In this document: positions 49,976-61,470 of the stretch, piece after piece
Layout of the letters: each line of letters starts with the position of its first letter
How positions within the stretch are numbered: position 1 is the first letter of the stretch
Assembly: GCF_030646165.1 (NCBI RefSeq)
Contig: NZ_JAUTDO010000001.1
Span: 930,001-994,000 of the forward strand
Reading direction: 5' to 3'
Length of the DNA: 64,000 nucleotides
Source of the DNA: Conexibacter sp. CPCC 206217
GTDB lineage: Bacteria > Actinomycetota > Thermoleophilia > Solirubrobacterales > Solirubrobacteraceae
Made by a program: the position numbers and the translations under genes
Notes under the pieces: model-generated
Databases searched by the model: none
The model's input: only the letters and a program-made list of their open reading frames with translations
What the model was told of the DNA's origin: nothing

Positions 49976-51300
49976 CAGACCAGGTGCCGGTTGCGGCCGA
50001 GCCGGACGCGGTAGGTCGCGTCGAGGACGTGCTCGCAGTCGTCCAGCCACGCGCGCTCGGCGCCGTCGTGCAGCGCGGTCACGACGACGAGGTCGAACGG
50101 CGCGGGCGTCGGCTGCGGGACCGAGCGCAGCACGCGCTCGCCCGCCAGCCGCACCTCTGCCACGCGCGGGTCGTGGTAGGCGACGTCGACGCCGGCGCCG
50201 TGCAACTGCTCGGCGATCGCCAGCCCGGGTGACTCGCGCGCGTCGGCGACGCCGGGCTTGTAGGCCATCCCGACGACGAGCGCGGTCGCCTCGTCCCACG
50301 CGATCCCACGCCCGCGCAGCAGCGACAGCGCGCGCTCGGCGACCGCGCCGGGCCGCGCCTCGATCGCCGCCATCGCCTGCTCGGCGATCGGCGCCGCGAC
50401 GCCGTCGCCGCGCAGCGGCTCCAGCAGGTAGTACGGATCGACCGGGATGCAGTGCCCGCCGACGCCCGGCCCCGGGTAGTGCGCGAGGAAGCCATACGGC
50501 TTCGTCGCCGCCGCGTCGACGACCTCGACGGGATCGATCCCGAGGTGCGCGCTGACGCCCGCCATCTCGTTCGCGAACGCGAGGTTCACCGCGCGGAACG
50601 TGTTCTCGTAGAGCTTCGTCAGCTCGGCAGCCTCCAGCGAGGAGACCGTGTGGATGCGGTCGGCGGTCGGCGCCAGCAGCTCCCGCGTGCGCGCCGTGCA
50701 GCGTGCGGTCGCGCCGCCGACGACGCGCGGCACCGCGCGCTGCTGGACGGTCGGGTCGCCCGGCAGGATCCGCTCCGGCGCGAACGCGACGAAGACGTCC
50801 TCGCCGGCGCGCAGCCCGCGCTCGGCGAGCGGCTCGACGAGCAACTCGCGCGTCGAGCCGACGTAGGTCGTCGAGGTCAGCACGATCGTCTGCCCGGCGC
50901 GCGCGTGCGCGACGACGTTGGCGCAGGCGGCCCGCAGCGCGGCCGGATGCGGGCGGCGCTGCTCGTCGACCGGCGTCGGCACGCAGACGATCACCGCGTC
51001 GGCGGCGGCGACGGCGGCCGGGATCGAGCTGAGCCGCAGCCGCCCGTCGCCGAGCGCGCCCTCCAGCCGCAGCACGTCGGTCCTCGGCAGGTCGACGTCG
51101 CGGGAGCGGATCGCGAGCAGCCGCCGCTCGCTCACGTCGATCCCGATCACGGGCGCACCGGCCGCGTGCAGCGCGAGCGCCGTCGGCAGCCCGACGTAGC
51201 CGAGCCCGACGACCGCGATCGTCGCGGGCGCGGTCTCGACGCGAGTGACGGGAACGCGGGCAGCGGGCGCTTCGACCTCGAGGACGCGTGCTTCCGGCAT
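49975..51300 (-). CDS. UDP-sugar 6-dehydrogenase (UDP-GlcNAc/ManNAc type)
   Basis: A 441-aa nucleotide-sugar dehydrogenase. The Rossmann start is IAVVGLGYVGLPTALALHAAG (about residues 28-48, counted approximately), and the active-site segment GPGVGGHCIPVDPYYL contains the catalytic cysteine. GGHCIPVDP is the form typical of WbpA/WecC-like enzymes that oxidise UDP-HexNAc; true UDP-glucose dehydrogenases usually read GGxCxxKD. The product is then probably UDP-GlcNAcA or UDP-ManNAcA. ATG 51300 is supported by AGGAGG 8 bases upstream. It is the first gene of the operon. Confidence 0.87.
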   Translation of the reverse strand: MPEARVLEVEAPAARVPVTRVETAPATIAVVGLGYVGLPTALALHAAGAPVIGIDVSERRLLAIRSRDVDLPRTDVLRLEGALGDGRLRLSSIPAAVAAADAVIVCVPTPVDEQRRPHPAALRAACANVVAHARAGQTIVLTSTTYVGSTRELLVEPLAERGLRAGEDVFVAFAPERILPGDPTVQQRAVPRVVGGATARCTARTRELLAPTADRIHTVSSLEAAELTKLYENTFRAVNLAFANEMAGVSAHLGIDPVEVVDAAATKPYGFLAHYPGPGVGGHCIPVDPYYLLEPLRGDGVAAPIAEQAMAAIEARPGAVAERALSLLRGRGIAWDEATALVVGMAYKPGVADARESPGLAIAEQLHGAGVDVAYHDPRVAEVRLAGERVLRSVPQPTPAPFDLVVVTALHDGAERAWLDDCEHVLDATYRVRLGRNRHLV

Positions 51301-51517
51301 GGCAGTGCCTCCTGTGGTGGCAGGTGAAGAGAGAGGAGCGGTGCGACGCGCCGGGGGCGAGCGGTGAACCCGCACTGCCGACGCGCCGCAAGAAGTACAC
51401 GCCACCGCCGCACGCTTTAGCCGCTCGCTCGCGCACCACCGCCGCGGTCGACGCACCTGTAACCGGCGCGCCGCGTGACCACGGGCGCTCCGCGCCGCCG
51501 CCCGCGATCATTCGCGT

Positions 51518-51538
51518 CTCGCATGACCAACATGCGAG
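51518..51538. promoter_or_regulatory. Palindrome upstream of the polysaccharide operon
   Basis: CTCGCATG-ACCAA-CATGCGAG is a perfect 8-bp inverted repeat with a 5-base spacer, 218 bases upstream of the dehydrogenase start and 89 bases downstream of the MerR gene. It could be an operator for the operon or the terminator of the MerR gene; no T-run follows. The rest of 51301-51626 shows only GC-rich repeats (GAGCGGCGCGC on the minus strand, twice) and no gene that I can support. Confidence 0.5.
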
Positions 51539-51626
51539 GACGCCTGACGGCTCCGTTCAGCGGGGGCGCGAGCGTTCAGGCGGGCGCGCCGCTCGTCCGG
51601 GCGCGCCGCTCGTCCGTGCGCGCCGC

Positions 51627-52565
51627 TCAGCCGCTGACGGCCGGCGGCAGCTCGCCGCGCTGCTGCCATGCCGCCGGCTGCTCGCCCTGCAGCAGCGCGA
51701 GCAGCTGCCAGTGGGCGGCGAGCGCAGCGGGGTCGAGCTGCTCGACGCCCGCGGAGCGCCCGCGCAGCCTGCAGCGGAAGAGCGCGACCGGGCGCGCCGT
51801 GCCGGCCCGCGCTGCATAGGCGAAGCGCGCGACCTCGTCGTCGCTGGCAGCGCCGCCGGCGATCACCAGCGCGCTCGGTCTGAACAGCTCGACCGCCGCC
51901 GTCAGCCCGCGCGTCGAGCGCACCGGCACGGTCAGCAGCTGCGCCCCGCTGCGTGCGCAGAAGAGCTGCAGCGCGTGCAGCTGGATCGCGTCGGCGTCCA
52001 GTTCGTGCGCCGTCGCGTCGGCGATCAGCAGGCGCGTGCTGCGCGGCCCCTGCGTCGCCAGCCGTCGCGCCCAGCGCAGCCACTCGCCGGTCCACGAGGC
52101 CGCGAACGCCCACTCGACGCTGTCGGCGCCGTGGCGCTCGCCGACCTCCGCCAGCGCCGGCAGCAGCACCTCCTCGACGGCCCGCTCCAGCGAGCGGACC
52201 GCGAGCGCGCCCTCCGCCACCCGTCCCGCGCGATCGCCGTCGAACGCGCACAGCGGCCCGACCAGCGACGGCGCGTCGTACATGTCGCCCTGCCGCACAC
52301 GCGAGATCGCGGAGGAGATCGACAGCCCCTGCTCCAGCGCGTCGCGCAGCGCGGCGATGTCGGCGTGGCGATACAGACGGTGCCCGCCCGGAGAGCGATC
52401 CGGCCGCGGAAAGCCGAAGCGGTGCTCCCACGCGCGCAGCGTGCTGGGACTGACGTTGAGCCGCCTGGCGGCCTCCCGGACCTTGAGATATTCCACGCTG
52501 ACCGTTCCAACCCCCGCTTCAGGCACCCCGAGTTCAGGATTGTAAGCACTGATCTGTACGGACAA
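51627..52565 (-). CDS. MerR-family regulator with a CarH/LitR-like C-terminal domain
   Basis: A 312-aa protein. The MerR winged helix begins YLKVREAARRLNVSPSTLRA, continues WEHRFGFPRPDR and GGHRLYRHADIAALR. The rest resembles the helical bundle plus Rossmann-like domain of B12-dependent regulators (CarH/LitR), with a strand pattern LLIADAT, LLTVPV and LVIAGGAA. The cobalamin-binding D-x-H-x-x-G motif is not visible, so this version may not bind B12. The start is uncertain: TTG 52565 gives the longest form, but a palindrome overlaps it; GTG 52526 or GTG 52496 are plausible. Confidence 0.8.
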   Translation of the reverse strand: MSVQISAYNPELGVPEAGVGTVSVEYLKVREAARRLNVSPSTLRAWEHRFGFPRPDRSPGGHRLYRHADIAALRDALEQGLSISSAISRVRQGDMYDAPSLVGPLCAFDGDRAGRVAEGALAVRSLERAVEEVLLPALAEVGERHGADSVEWAFAASWTGEWLRWARRLATQGPRSTRLLIADATAHELDADAIQLHALQLFCARSGAQLLTVPVRSTRGLTAAVELFRPSALVIAGGAASDDEVARFAYAARAGTARPVALFRCRLRGRSAGVEQLDPAALAAHWQLLALLQGEQPAAWQQRGELPPAVSG

Positions 52566-52575
52566 AATCTCCGTA
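52557..52575. promoter_or_regulatory. Palindrome at the MerR promoter
   Basis: TACGGA-CAAAATC-TCCGTA is a perfect 6-bp inverted repeat with a 7-base spacer, in the region between the divergent MerR and TetR genes. It overlaps the TTG start of the longest MerR form. It is a likely autoregulatory operator, in which case the coding start would be one of the downstream GTG codons. Confidence 0.55.
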
Positions 52576-52692
52576 TGTGTTCGGCATGAGTACGAGATTG
52601 TCGAAGGCTGCTCAAAGCTCGCGAAACCGACGGATCGCCCACTATGATCCGACCGGGCGCGTCGGCGGTCATCGCGACAGGCTCAGCGGGAT

Positions 52693-56241
<3,549 letters not shown>

Positions 56242-57015
56242 TCATCGTATTGAAGGCTCCAGCACCGGCCGCCCGTCGTAGCCGATGCCGACGAGGTAGA
56301 GCCCGTGCGCCGGCGCGGTCGCGCCGGCGCGCTCCCGCGGCGCTCCGTCCAGCAGCGCGACGAAGTCCCGCAGCGTGCGCCGTCCGGCGCCGACCTCCAG
56401 CATCGTCGCGACCAGCACGCGGTTCATGTTGCGCATGAACGAGTCGGCTTCGATCTCGAACGCGAGCACGTCGCCCTCCCGGCGCCAGCGCGCGGTGCGC
56501 ACCTCGCGCCGGAAGCGCGTGTGGATCGTGTCGGTCGGCGTGAAGGCCGTGAAGTCGTGGATCCCGTGCAGCGCCGCGGCGCAGGCGTCGAGCGCGTCGG
56601 CGTCGAGCGGGCGCGAGTGCCACAGCGCCCTGCCGCGCTCGTGCGGGCCGCGCATCCGGCGCGCCAGCACGCGGTAGCGGTAGGCGCGGCTGGTCGCGTC
56701 GTGGCGCGCGCTGAAGCCCGGCGGAGCGCTGCGCGCGTCGATCACGGCGACGTCGTGCGGCAGCAGCGTGTTGAGCTTGTGCGCCGGCACGAGCGCGCCC
56801 TCGTAGGAGGCGACCTGCGCCAGCGCGTGCACGCCGGCGTCGGTCCGGCCGGCGACGGTGAGGAAGCTGCCGCTGGTGGGGCCGCGACGCAGAACGACCG
56901 CGAGTGCCCGTTCCAGCTCTTCCTGGACCGTGCGCCGACCGGGCTGCGTGGCCCAGCCGGCGAACTCGCGGCCGTCGTATTCGAGCGTGAGGCGGGTGAC
57001 GTGCGGCCCACTCAC
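56242..57015 (-). CDS. truA: tRNA pseudouridine(38-40) synthase
   Basis: A 257-aa TruA. YDGREFAGWATQPG at the N-terminus and the catalytic aspartate in VAGRTDAGVHALAQV (about residue 57) are diagnostic, as are YRYRVL, DFTAFTP and FEIEADSFMRNMNRVLV. It modifies the anticodon arm of tRNAs. GTG 57015 is the start. It lies 107 bases after rplQ, the usual next gene in many bacteria. Confidence 0.94.
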   Translation of the reverse strand: MSGPHVTRLTLEYDGREFAGWATQPGRRTVQEELERALAVVLRRGPTSGSFLTVAGRTDAGVHALAQVASYEGALVPAHKLNTLLPHDVAVIDARSAPPGFSARHDATSRAYRYRVLARRMRGPHERGRALWHSRPLDADALDACAAALHGIHDFTAFTPTDTIHTRFRREVRTARWRREGDVLAFEIEADSFMRNMNRVLVATMLEVGAGRRTLRDFVALLDGAPRERAGATAPAHGLYLVGIGYDGRPVLEPSIR

Positions 57016-57122
57016 GAAGCAACCTTCAACGCCGGAAGGACGAGCCCGTGGAAGCTACGGCCAGAGGCCTTGCTTCCATTGGCGAGTTCCTCCAATCTGA
57101 CGCGAGGCCGCAGGCCGCAGCG

Positions 57123-57476
57123 TCAGACGAGCTCCAGGAAGACCATCTCGGTCGAGTCGGAGCGACGCGGGCCGAGCTTGAGGATGCGACAGTATCCGCC
57201 TCTGCGCTCCGTGTAGCGGGGCGCGATCTCCTCGAACAGCTTGTAGACCGTGTACTTGTCCTGGCCGAGCGCCGACAGCGCCTGGCGACGAGCGTGCAGG
57301 TCACCGCGCTTGGCGAGCGTGATGAGCTTCTCCAGCTCAGGCTTGACGGCCTTCGCCTTCGTCTCGGAGGTTCTGATCCGCTCGTGCTGGATGACCTCTT
57401 TGCAGAGGTTGGTCAGCAGGGCCTTCCGGTGAGCGGAGGAGCGGCTGAGCTGGTAGCGAGTTCGCTGGTGACGCAT
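57123..57476 (-). CDS. rplQ: 50S ribosomal protein L17
   Basis: A 117-aa L17. MRHQRTRYQLSRSSAHRKAL is the conserved start, followed by LLTNLCKEVIQHERIRTSETKAKAVKPELEKLI (described by its beginning and end) and the C-terminal RRSDSTEMVFLELV. Length is normal. It is the last gene of the alpha operon, 24 bases after rpoA. Confidence 0.97.
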   Translation of the reverse strand: MRHQRTRYQLSRSSAHRKALLTNLCKEVIQHERIRTSETKAKAVKPELEKLITLAKRGDLHARRQALSALGQDKYTVYKLFEEIAPRYTERRGGYCRILKLGPRRSDSTEMVFLELV

Positions 57477-57500
57477 GGGGTCGGTGACCTTACCTGGTTC

Positions 57501-58496
57501 TCAGTCCTGACGCAGGTGGAGGCCACGGGCCTCCAGCGTCTCGATGACTTCGTCGATCGACTTCTTGCCGAAGTTCGGGATGGCGTTGAGCTCGTTCTCG
57601 GTCTTGGAGATCAGATCCCCGACCGTCTGGATGCCCGCACGCTTGAGGCAGTTGTAGGAGCGCACGCCGAGCTCCAGCTCCTCGATCAGGATGTCGTCCA
57701 TCGCGTTCGCGGGACGGCCACCCGGGCCGCCGGCGGGACCGCCGCCGACGCCGCCACCGGCGAGGCCGGGCTCGAGCGCGCCGAGGCCACCCGTGTCGCG
57801 CAGCTCGATCACGCGGTCGGCGTCGGTGAAGATCGCCAGCTGCGAGATCAGGATCTCCGCCGCCTCGCGCAGCGCGGCGTGCGGATCGATCGAGCCGTCG
57901 GTCTCGATGTCGAGCGTCAGCTTGTCGAAGTCCGTCTTCTGGCCGACGCGCGCCTGCTCGACGGCGTACGCGACACGACGCACGGGCGAGAAGATCGAGT
58001 CGATCGGGATCACGCCGATCGGCTGGTCCGGCGACTTGTTCTCCTCCGCCGGACGGTAGCCGCGGCCGCGGCCGATCGTCAGGTAGACCTCGAGCTTCGT
58101 CTTCTTCTCGAGCGTCGCGATGTGCGCGTCCGGGTTGAGGATCTCGACGCCCGAGGGCAGGTCGATGTCCTTCGCGGTGATGTCGCCGGGACCCGTCACG
58201 ACGAGCGGGGCCTCGATCTCCGTCGCGTCGGAGTGCATGCGGCAGACGATGCCCTTGAGGTTGAGGACGATGTCGGTGACATCCTCCTTCACACCCGGGA
58301 TCGTGGAGAACTCGTGCGCGACACCCTCGATCCGGACGCTCGTGACCGCGGCGCCGGCGAGCGAGGAGAGCAGGACGCGGCGGAGAGAGTTGCCGAACGT
58401 GTAGCCGAACCCGCGATCGAGCGGCTCGATCGTGAAGGAGCCGCGGTTCTCCTCGACGGTCTCTGTGGTGATTCGGGGGACTTGGAAGTCAAGCAT
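57501..58496 (-). CDS. rpoA: RNA polymerase alpha subunit
   Basis: A 331-aa RpoA. The N-terminal domain (RGFGYTFGNSLRRVLLSSL, LNLKGIVCRMHSD, KTKLEVYLTIGRGRGY) assembles the polymerase core. The C-terminal domain (ELGVRSYNCLKRAGIQTVGD, NFGKKSIDEVIETL) contacts DNA UP elements and activators. The two are joined by a glycine-rich linker (AGGGVGGGPAGGPGGRP) that is longer than usual. ATG 58496 is the start. It is preceded in the operon not by rpsD, the usual neighbour, but by a 55-codon ORF. Confidence 0.97.
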   Translation of the reverse strand: MLDFQVPRITTETVEENRGSFTIEPLDRGFGYTFGNSLRRVLLSSLAGAAVTSVRIEGVAHEFSTIPGVKEDVTDIVLNLKGIVCRMHSDATEIEAPLVVTGPGDITAKDIDLPSGVEILNPDAHIATLEKKTKLEVYLTIGRGRGYRPAEENKSPDQPIGVIPIDSIFSPVRRVAYAVEQARVGQKTDFDKLTLDIETDGSIDPHAALREAAEILISQLAIFTDADRVIELRDTGGLGALEPGLAGGGVGGGPAGGPGGRPANAMDDILIEELELGVRSYNCLKRAGIQTVGDLISKTENELNAIPNFGKKSIDEVIETLEARGLHLRQD

Positions 58497-58602
58497 CGGG
58501 TTCGGTTCCAATCGTGTCGTGTCGTGAGCGCCGCCCGCCGCGGGGCGGTCTTCCGGGCGTCGCGGAGGCCGGAGGCGAGCCGGCCTCGCGACGGGGCAAG
58601 AC

Positions 58603-58770
58603 TTACTTCGAGTGCAGCTCGCCGCGGGACGCCAGCAGGCGCACCAGGTCGGCACCGCTCATCGCGGAGCCTTCCGTGCGCTCACCGCTGCGGCGCTGCG
58701 AGCCGGCGAGGAAGAGGCTGCTGCTCTTCCCGCGGCACTGCGCGCATGCGGGGCCGGCATCCGCAGCCAC
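58603..58770 (-). CDS. 55-aa protein at the usual position of rpsD
   Basis: A small open frame between rpsK and rpoA, starting at GTG 58770 with GGGGAG about 9 bases upstream and ending at TAA 58603. The sequence opens VAADAGPACAQCRGKSSSLF (first 20 residues) with one CxxC pair, followed by a serine/arginine-rich middle and SGADLVRLLASRGELHSK at the end. It lies 12 bases after the rpsK stop. No family is recognised. It may be a real small protein, for instance a metal-binding one, or a leader for rpoA. Between it and rpoA is a 106-base gap with GC-rich hairpins. Confidence 0.55.
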   Translation of the reverse strand: MAADAGPACAQCRGKSSSLFLAGSQRRSGERTEGSAMSGADLVRLLASRGELHSK

Positions 58771-58782
58771 GCTGCGACTCCC

Positions 58783-59181
58783 CTAGACCCGCCGCCGCTT
58801 CCGCGGGCGGCAGCCGTTGTGCGCCTGGGGCGTGACGTCCTTGACGCCCGTGACCTCGAGGCCGGCGGCCTGCAGCGAACGGATCGCGGTCTCGCGGCCG
58901 GAACCCGGGCCCTTCACGAAGACCTCGACCTTCTGGAGGCCGTGCTCGATGCCCTTGCGCGCAGCCGCGTCAGCGGTGACCTGCGCGGCGAACGGCGTCG
59001 ACTTGCGGGAGCCCTTGAAACCGGCGCCGCCGGCGGACTCCCAAGCGATCACGTTCCCCTCGCGGTCGGTCAGCGAGACGATCGTGTTGTTGAAGCTCGT
59101 CTTGATGTGGGCCTGGCCGACCGGGATGTTCTTGCGGACTCTGCGACGGCCACGCTGCGGGCGCTTCGGAGCTGGACTCAC
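58783..59181 (-). CDS. rpsK: 30S ribosomal protein S11
   Basis: A 132-aa S11. Conserved segments are [51 protein letters not shown] and the C-terminal [18 protein letters not shown]. It lines the mRNA exit path of the small subunit. The start abuts the rpsM stop. Confidence 0.97.
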   Translation of the reverse strand: MSPAPKRPQRGRRRVRKNIPVGQAHIKTSFNNTIVSLTDREGNVIAWESAGGAGFKGSRKSTPFAAQVTADAAARKGIEHGLQKVEVFVKGPGSGRETAIRSLQAAGLEVTGVKDVTPQAHNGCRPRKRRRV

Positions 59182-59562
59182 TTACTTCTTCCCCGCCTTC
59201 TTCTTGCCCGCCACAGACATGCGCTTGGGGCCCTTGCGCGTACGCGCGTTGGTCTTGGTCTTCTGACCGCGGACCGGAAGGCCGCGGCGATGACGGAGGC
59301 CGCGGTAGCAGCCGATCTCCATCAGGCGCTTGATGTTCTGCGAACGCTCACGGCGCAGATCGCCCTCGACGACGAGGTCGTCGATCGCGTCGCGCAGCTT
59401 CCCGACTTCGTCCTCGGTCAGGTCGCGCACGTAGGTATCGGGCGAGATGCCGAGGGTCGAGCAAAGCTCGTTGGCTCTCGAGCGGCCGATGCCGTAGATG
59501 TAGGTGAGCCCGATCTCAACGCGCTTGTTGAGCGGGATGTTGATGCCTGCGATACGAGCCAT
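59182..59562 (-). CDS. rpsM: 30S ribosomal protein S13
   Basis: A 126-aa S13. [20 protein letters not shown] is the conserved start, followed by [10 protein letters not shown], and [20 protein letters not shown] near the end; the tail is lysine-rich. ATG 59562 is used; the longer frame continues through rpmJ. Directly upstream of rpsK. Confidence 0.97.
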   Translation of the reverse strand: MARIAGINIPLNKRVEIGLTYIYGIGRSRANELCSTLGISPDTYVRDLTEDEVGKLRDAIDDLVVEGDLRRERSQNIKRLMEIGCYRGLRHRRGLPVRGQKTKTNARTRKGPKRMSVAGKKKAGKK

Positions 59563-59564
59563 GG

Positions 59565-59678
59565 TCAGCCCTGCCGCTGCTTGTGACGCGGGTTCGAGCA
59601 GATGACCAGCACGCGCCCATGGCGGCGAATGATCTTGCACTTCTCGCACATCGGCTTGACCGACGGTCGTACCTTCAT
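59565..59678 (-). CDS. rpmJ: 50S ribosomal protein L36 (zinc-binding type)
   Basis: A 37-aa L36. [20 protein letters not shown] followed by [13 protein letters not shown] retains all zinc ligands (Cys11, Cys14, Cys27, His32). It starts at ATG 59678 with GAAAGGGATC upstream. In most actinobacteria infA precedes it; here 185 bases separate it from map and no infA is found. Confidence 0.96.
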   Translation of the reverse strand: MKVRPSVKPMCEKCKIIRRHGRVLVICSNPRHKQRQG

Positions 59679-59863
59679 GATCCCTTTCGGCTGATTCCAA
59701 TCGACTCGGCTCTGGCCGCCGTGGCGGCGGCCGCTACCGCGTCGAGGACGAAGCACGCGCGAAAGCCTGCCGGTTCCGAGCGCGACGGTGGATGGTACCA
59801 AACCCGCGTGCAGGACCTCGCCCCCACGCGTCGTGGCATACAGACAGTCCGGACGGAACAGGC

Positions 59864-60637
59864 TCAGGCCGCGGCCTGTTCGCCGCTGGTGTGCCAAGGC
59901 GTCAGCACACGCGGACCGTCTCTCGTGACGGCGATCGTGAACTCGAAGTGGGCGGCGAGCGAGCCGTCCTGCGAGTAGATCGCCCAGTGGTCGTCGGCCA
60001 TCCGCACCGGATGGCGGCCGGCGGTGACCATCGGCTCGATCGCCAGCACCATCCCCTCCTCCAGCAGCGGGCCTCTGCCCGCGGGGCCGTAGTTGGGGAT
60101 CTGCGGGTCCTCGTGCATGTCGCGGCCGATGCCGTGGCCGACGAGCGAGCGCACGATCGACAGGCCCTCGTTCTCGACGTAGGTCTGGATCGCGTTGGAG
60201 ACGTCGCCGAGCCGGTTGCCGGCTCTGACCTGCGGCACCGCCGCCATCAGCGAGCCCTCGGTCGTGTCGAGCAGCTTCTGCGCGAGCGCGGAGACGGGGC
60301 CGACGGGGAAGGTGCGCGCCGCGTCGGCGACCCAGCCGTCGTAGACGACGCCGACGTCGACTGAGATGATGTCGCCGCGCTCGAGTCTGTACGGGCCCGG
60401 GATGCCGTGGACGACCATCGAGTTGGGCGAGGCGCAGATCGAGCCCGGGAAGCCGCGGTAGCCCTTGAAGGCGGGCACGGCTCCCTGCGAGCGGATGAAC
60501 TTCTCCGCCGCGTCATCGAGCTCCTTCGTCGTGACGCCGGGGCGGATCTTGCCCTGGAGCAGGTTGAGCGTGCGGACGAGGATGGCGCCCGCCGCCGCCA
60601 TCTTGTCGATCTCCTCCGGTGTCTTCTTGACGATCAC
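59864..60637 (-). CDS. map: Methionine aminopeptidase, type I
   Basis: A 257-aa MetAP. Metal ligands and surroundings are readable: [20 protein letters not shown] (D and D), [18 protein letters not shown] (H), [12 protein letters not shown] (E) and the last acidic residue in [13 protein letters not shown] (E). It removes the initiator methionine. GTG 60637 forms a GTGA overlap with adk. Length and order are standard. The 185 bases after it, before rpmJ, contain no gene that I can support. Confidence 0.96.
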   Translation of the reverse strand: MIVKKTPEEIDKMAAAGAILVRTLNLLQGKIRPGVTTKELDDAAEKFIRSQGAVPAFKGYRGFPGSICASPNSMVVHGIPGPYRLERGDIISVDVGVVYDGWVADAARTFPVGPVSALAQKLLDTTEGSLMAAVPQVRAGNRLGDVSNAIQTYVENEGLSIVRSLVGHGIGRDMHEDPQIPNYGPAGRGPLLEEGMVLAIEPMVTAGRHPVRMADDHWAIYSQDGSLAAHFEFTIAVTRDGPRVLTPWHTSGEQAAA

Positions 60638-61308
60638 AGGTCTTCTTCGAGCCGCAGCGTGGCGAGCACGGCGCGGATGTGGTCGTGAACCTCCGTCGGG
60701 CTGCGCGTGCCATCGACGCGGCGCAGCAGGCCCTTCTCGTCGTAGTACGAGATCAGCGGTTCCGTCTCGCGATGGTAGACCTCGAGCCGCTTCTTCACGA
60801 CTTCCGGTCTGTCGTCGTCGCGCTGGATCAGCCGCGAGCCGTCGATGTCGCAACGGCCCTCGTGCTTCGGCGGGTCCGTCTCGACGTGGTACGGGCGCCC
60901 GGTCTTCGCGCTCACGCGACGGCCGGTGATCCGCTTGAGGAGGTCCTCGTCCGGGACGTCGATCAGCAACACCGCGGTGATGCGCCGGTCGAGCCTCTCG
61001 AAGGCGGCCCCGATCGCGTCCGCCTGCGCACGATTGCGCGGGAAGCCGTCGAGGATGAAGCCGTCGAGGCAGTCGTCGGCGCTGATGCGCTCGACGATCA
61101 GGTCGATGACGAGTTCGTCGGGAACGAGGTCGCCGGCGTCCATGAACGCCTTTGCAGCTCTCCCGAGCTCGGTGCCGTCCTTGACGGCGGCACGGAGGAT
61201 GTCGCCGGTGGCGACGTAGGGCAGGCGGAAGTCGTCCTGCAGACGCGCCGCTTGGGTGCCCTTGCCGGCCCCAGGGGGACCGAAGAGGATGAGGTTCAGC
61301 TCACGCAC
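60634..61308 (-). CDS. adk: Adenylate kinase
   Basis: A 224-aa adenylate kinase. The P-loop is LILFGPPGAGKGTQ, the AMP-binding segment YVATGDILRAAV, the lid region has RRVSAKTGRPYHVE and DGSRLIQRDDD, and LDGFPRN is conserved. The lid lacks the four-cysteine zinc site. GTG 61308 is used because it gives the normal N-terminus; upstream residues in the frame have no similarity. It overlaps map by GTGA and follows secY by 162 bases. Confidence 0.95.
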   Translation of the reverse strand: MRELNLILFGPPGAGKGTQAARLQDDFRLPYVATGDILRAAVKDGTELGRAAKAFMDAGDLVPDELVIDLIVERISADDCLDGFILDGFPRNRAQADAIGAAFERLDRRITAVLLIDVPDEDLLKRITGRRVSAKTGRPYHVETDPPKHEGRCDIDGSRLIQRDDDRPEVVKKRLEVYHRETEPLISYYDEKGLLRRVDGTRSPTEVHDHIRAVLATLRLEEDL

Positions 61309-61470
61309 GAGGTGCGCAAACTTACAGGATGTGAACGCCGATAGGCGCGCTGCCCTGCCCGGAGCGTCAACGCACCGGAAGTTCCGGTGCGCCGACGAAG
61401 CGGGAGTTCCCACCGGCGCGCCGCGCAGTGCGGCGCGACGCCGTGGAACTCCGAAGGGCCGAAGGCCCCG

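Noticed and set aside
48662-51300. Calling the locus a hyaluronan (hasAB) operon outright
   Set aside because: The dehydrogenase has the UDP-HexNAc type active-site segment rather than that of UDP-glucose dehydrogenase, so the polymer cannot be named from sequence.
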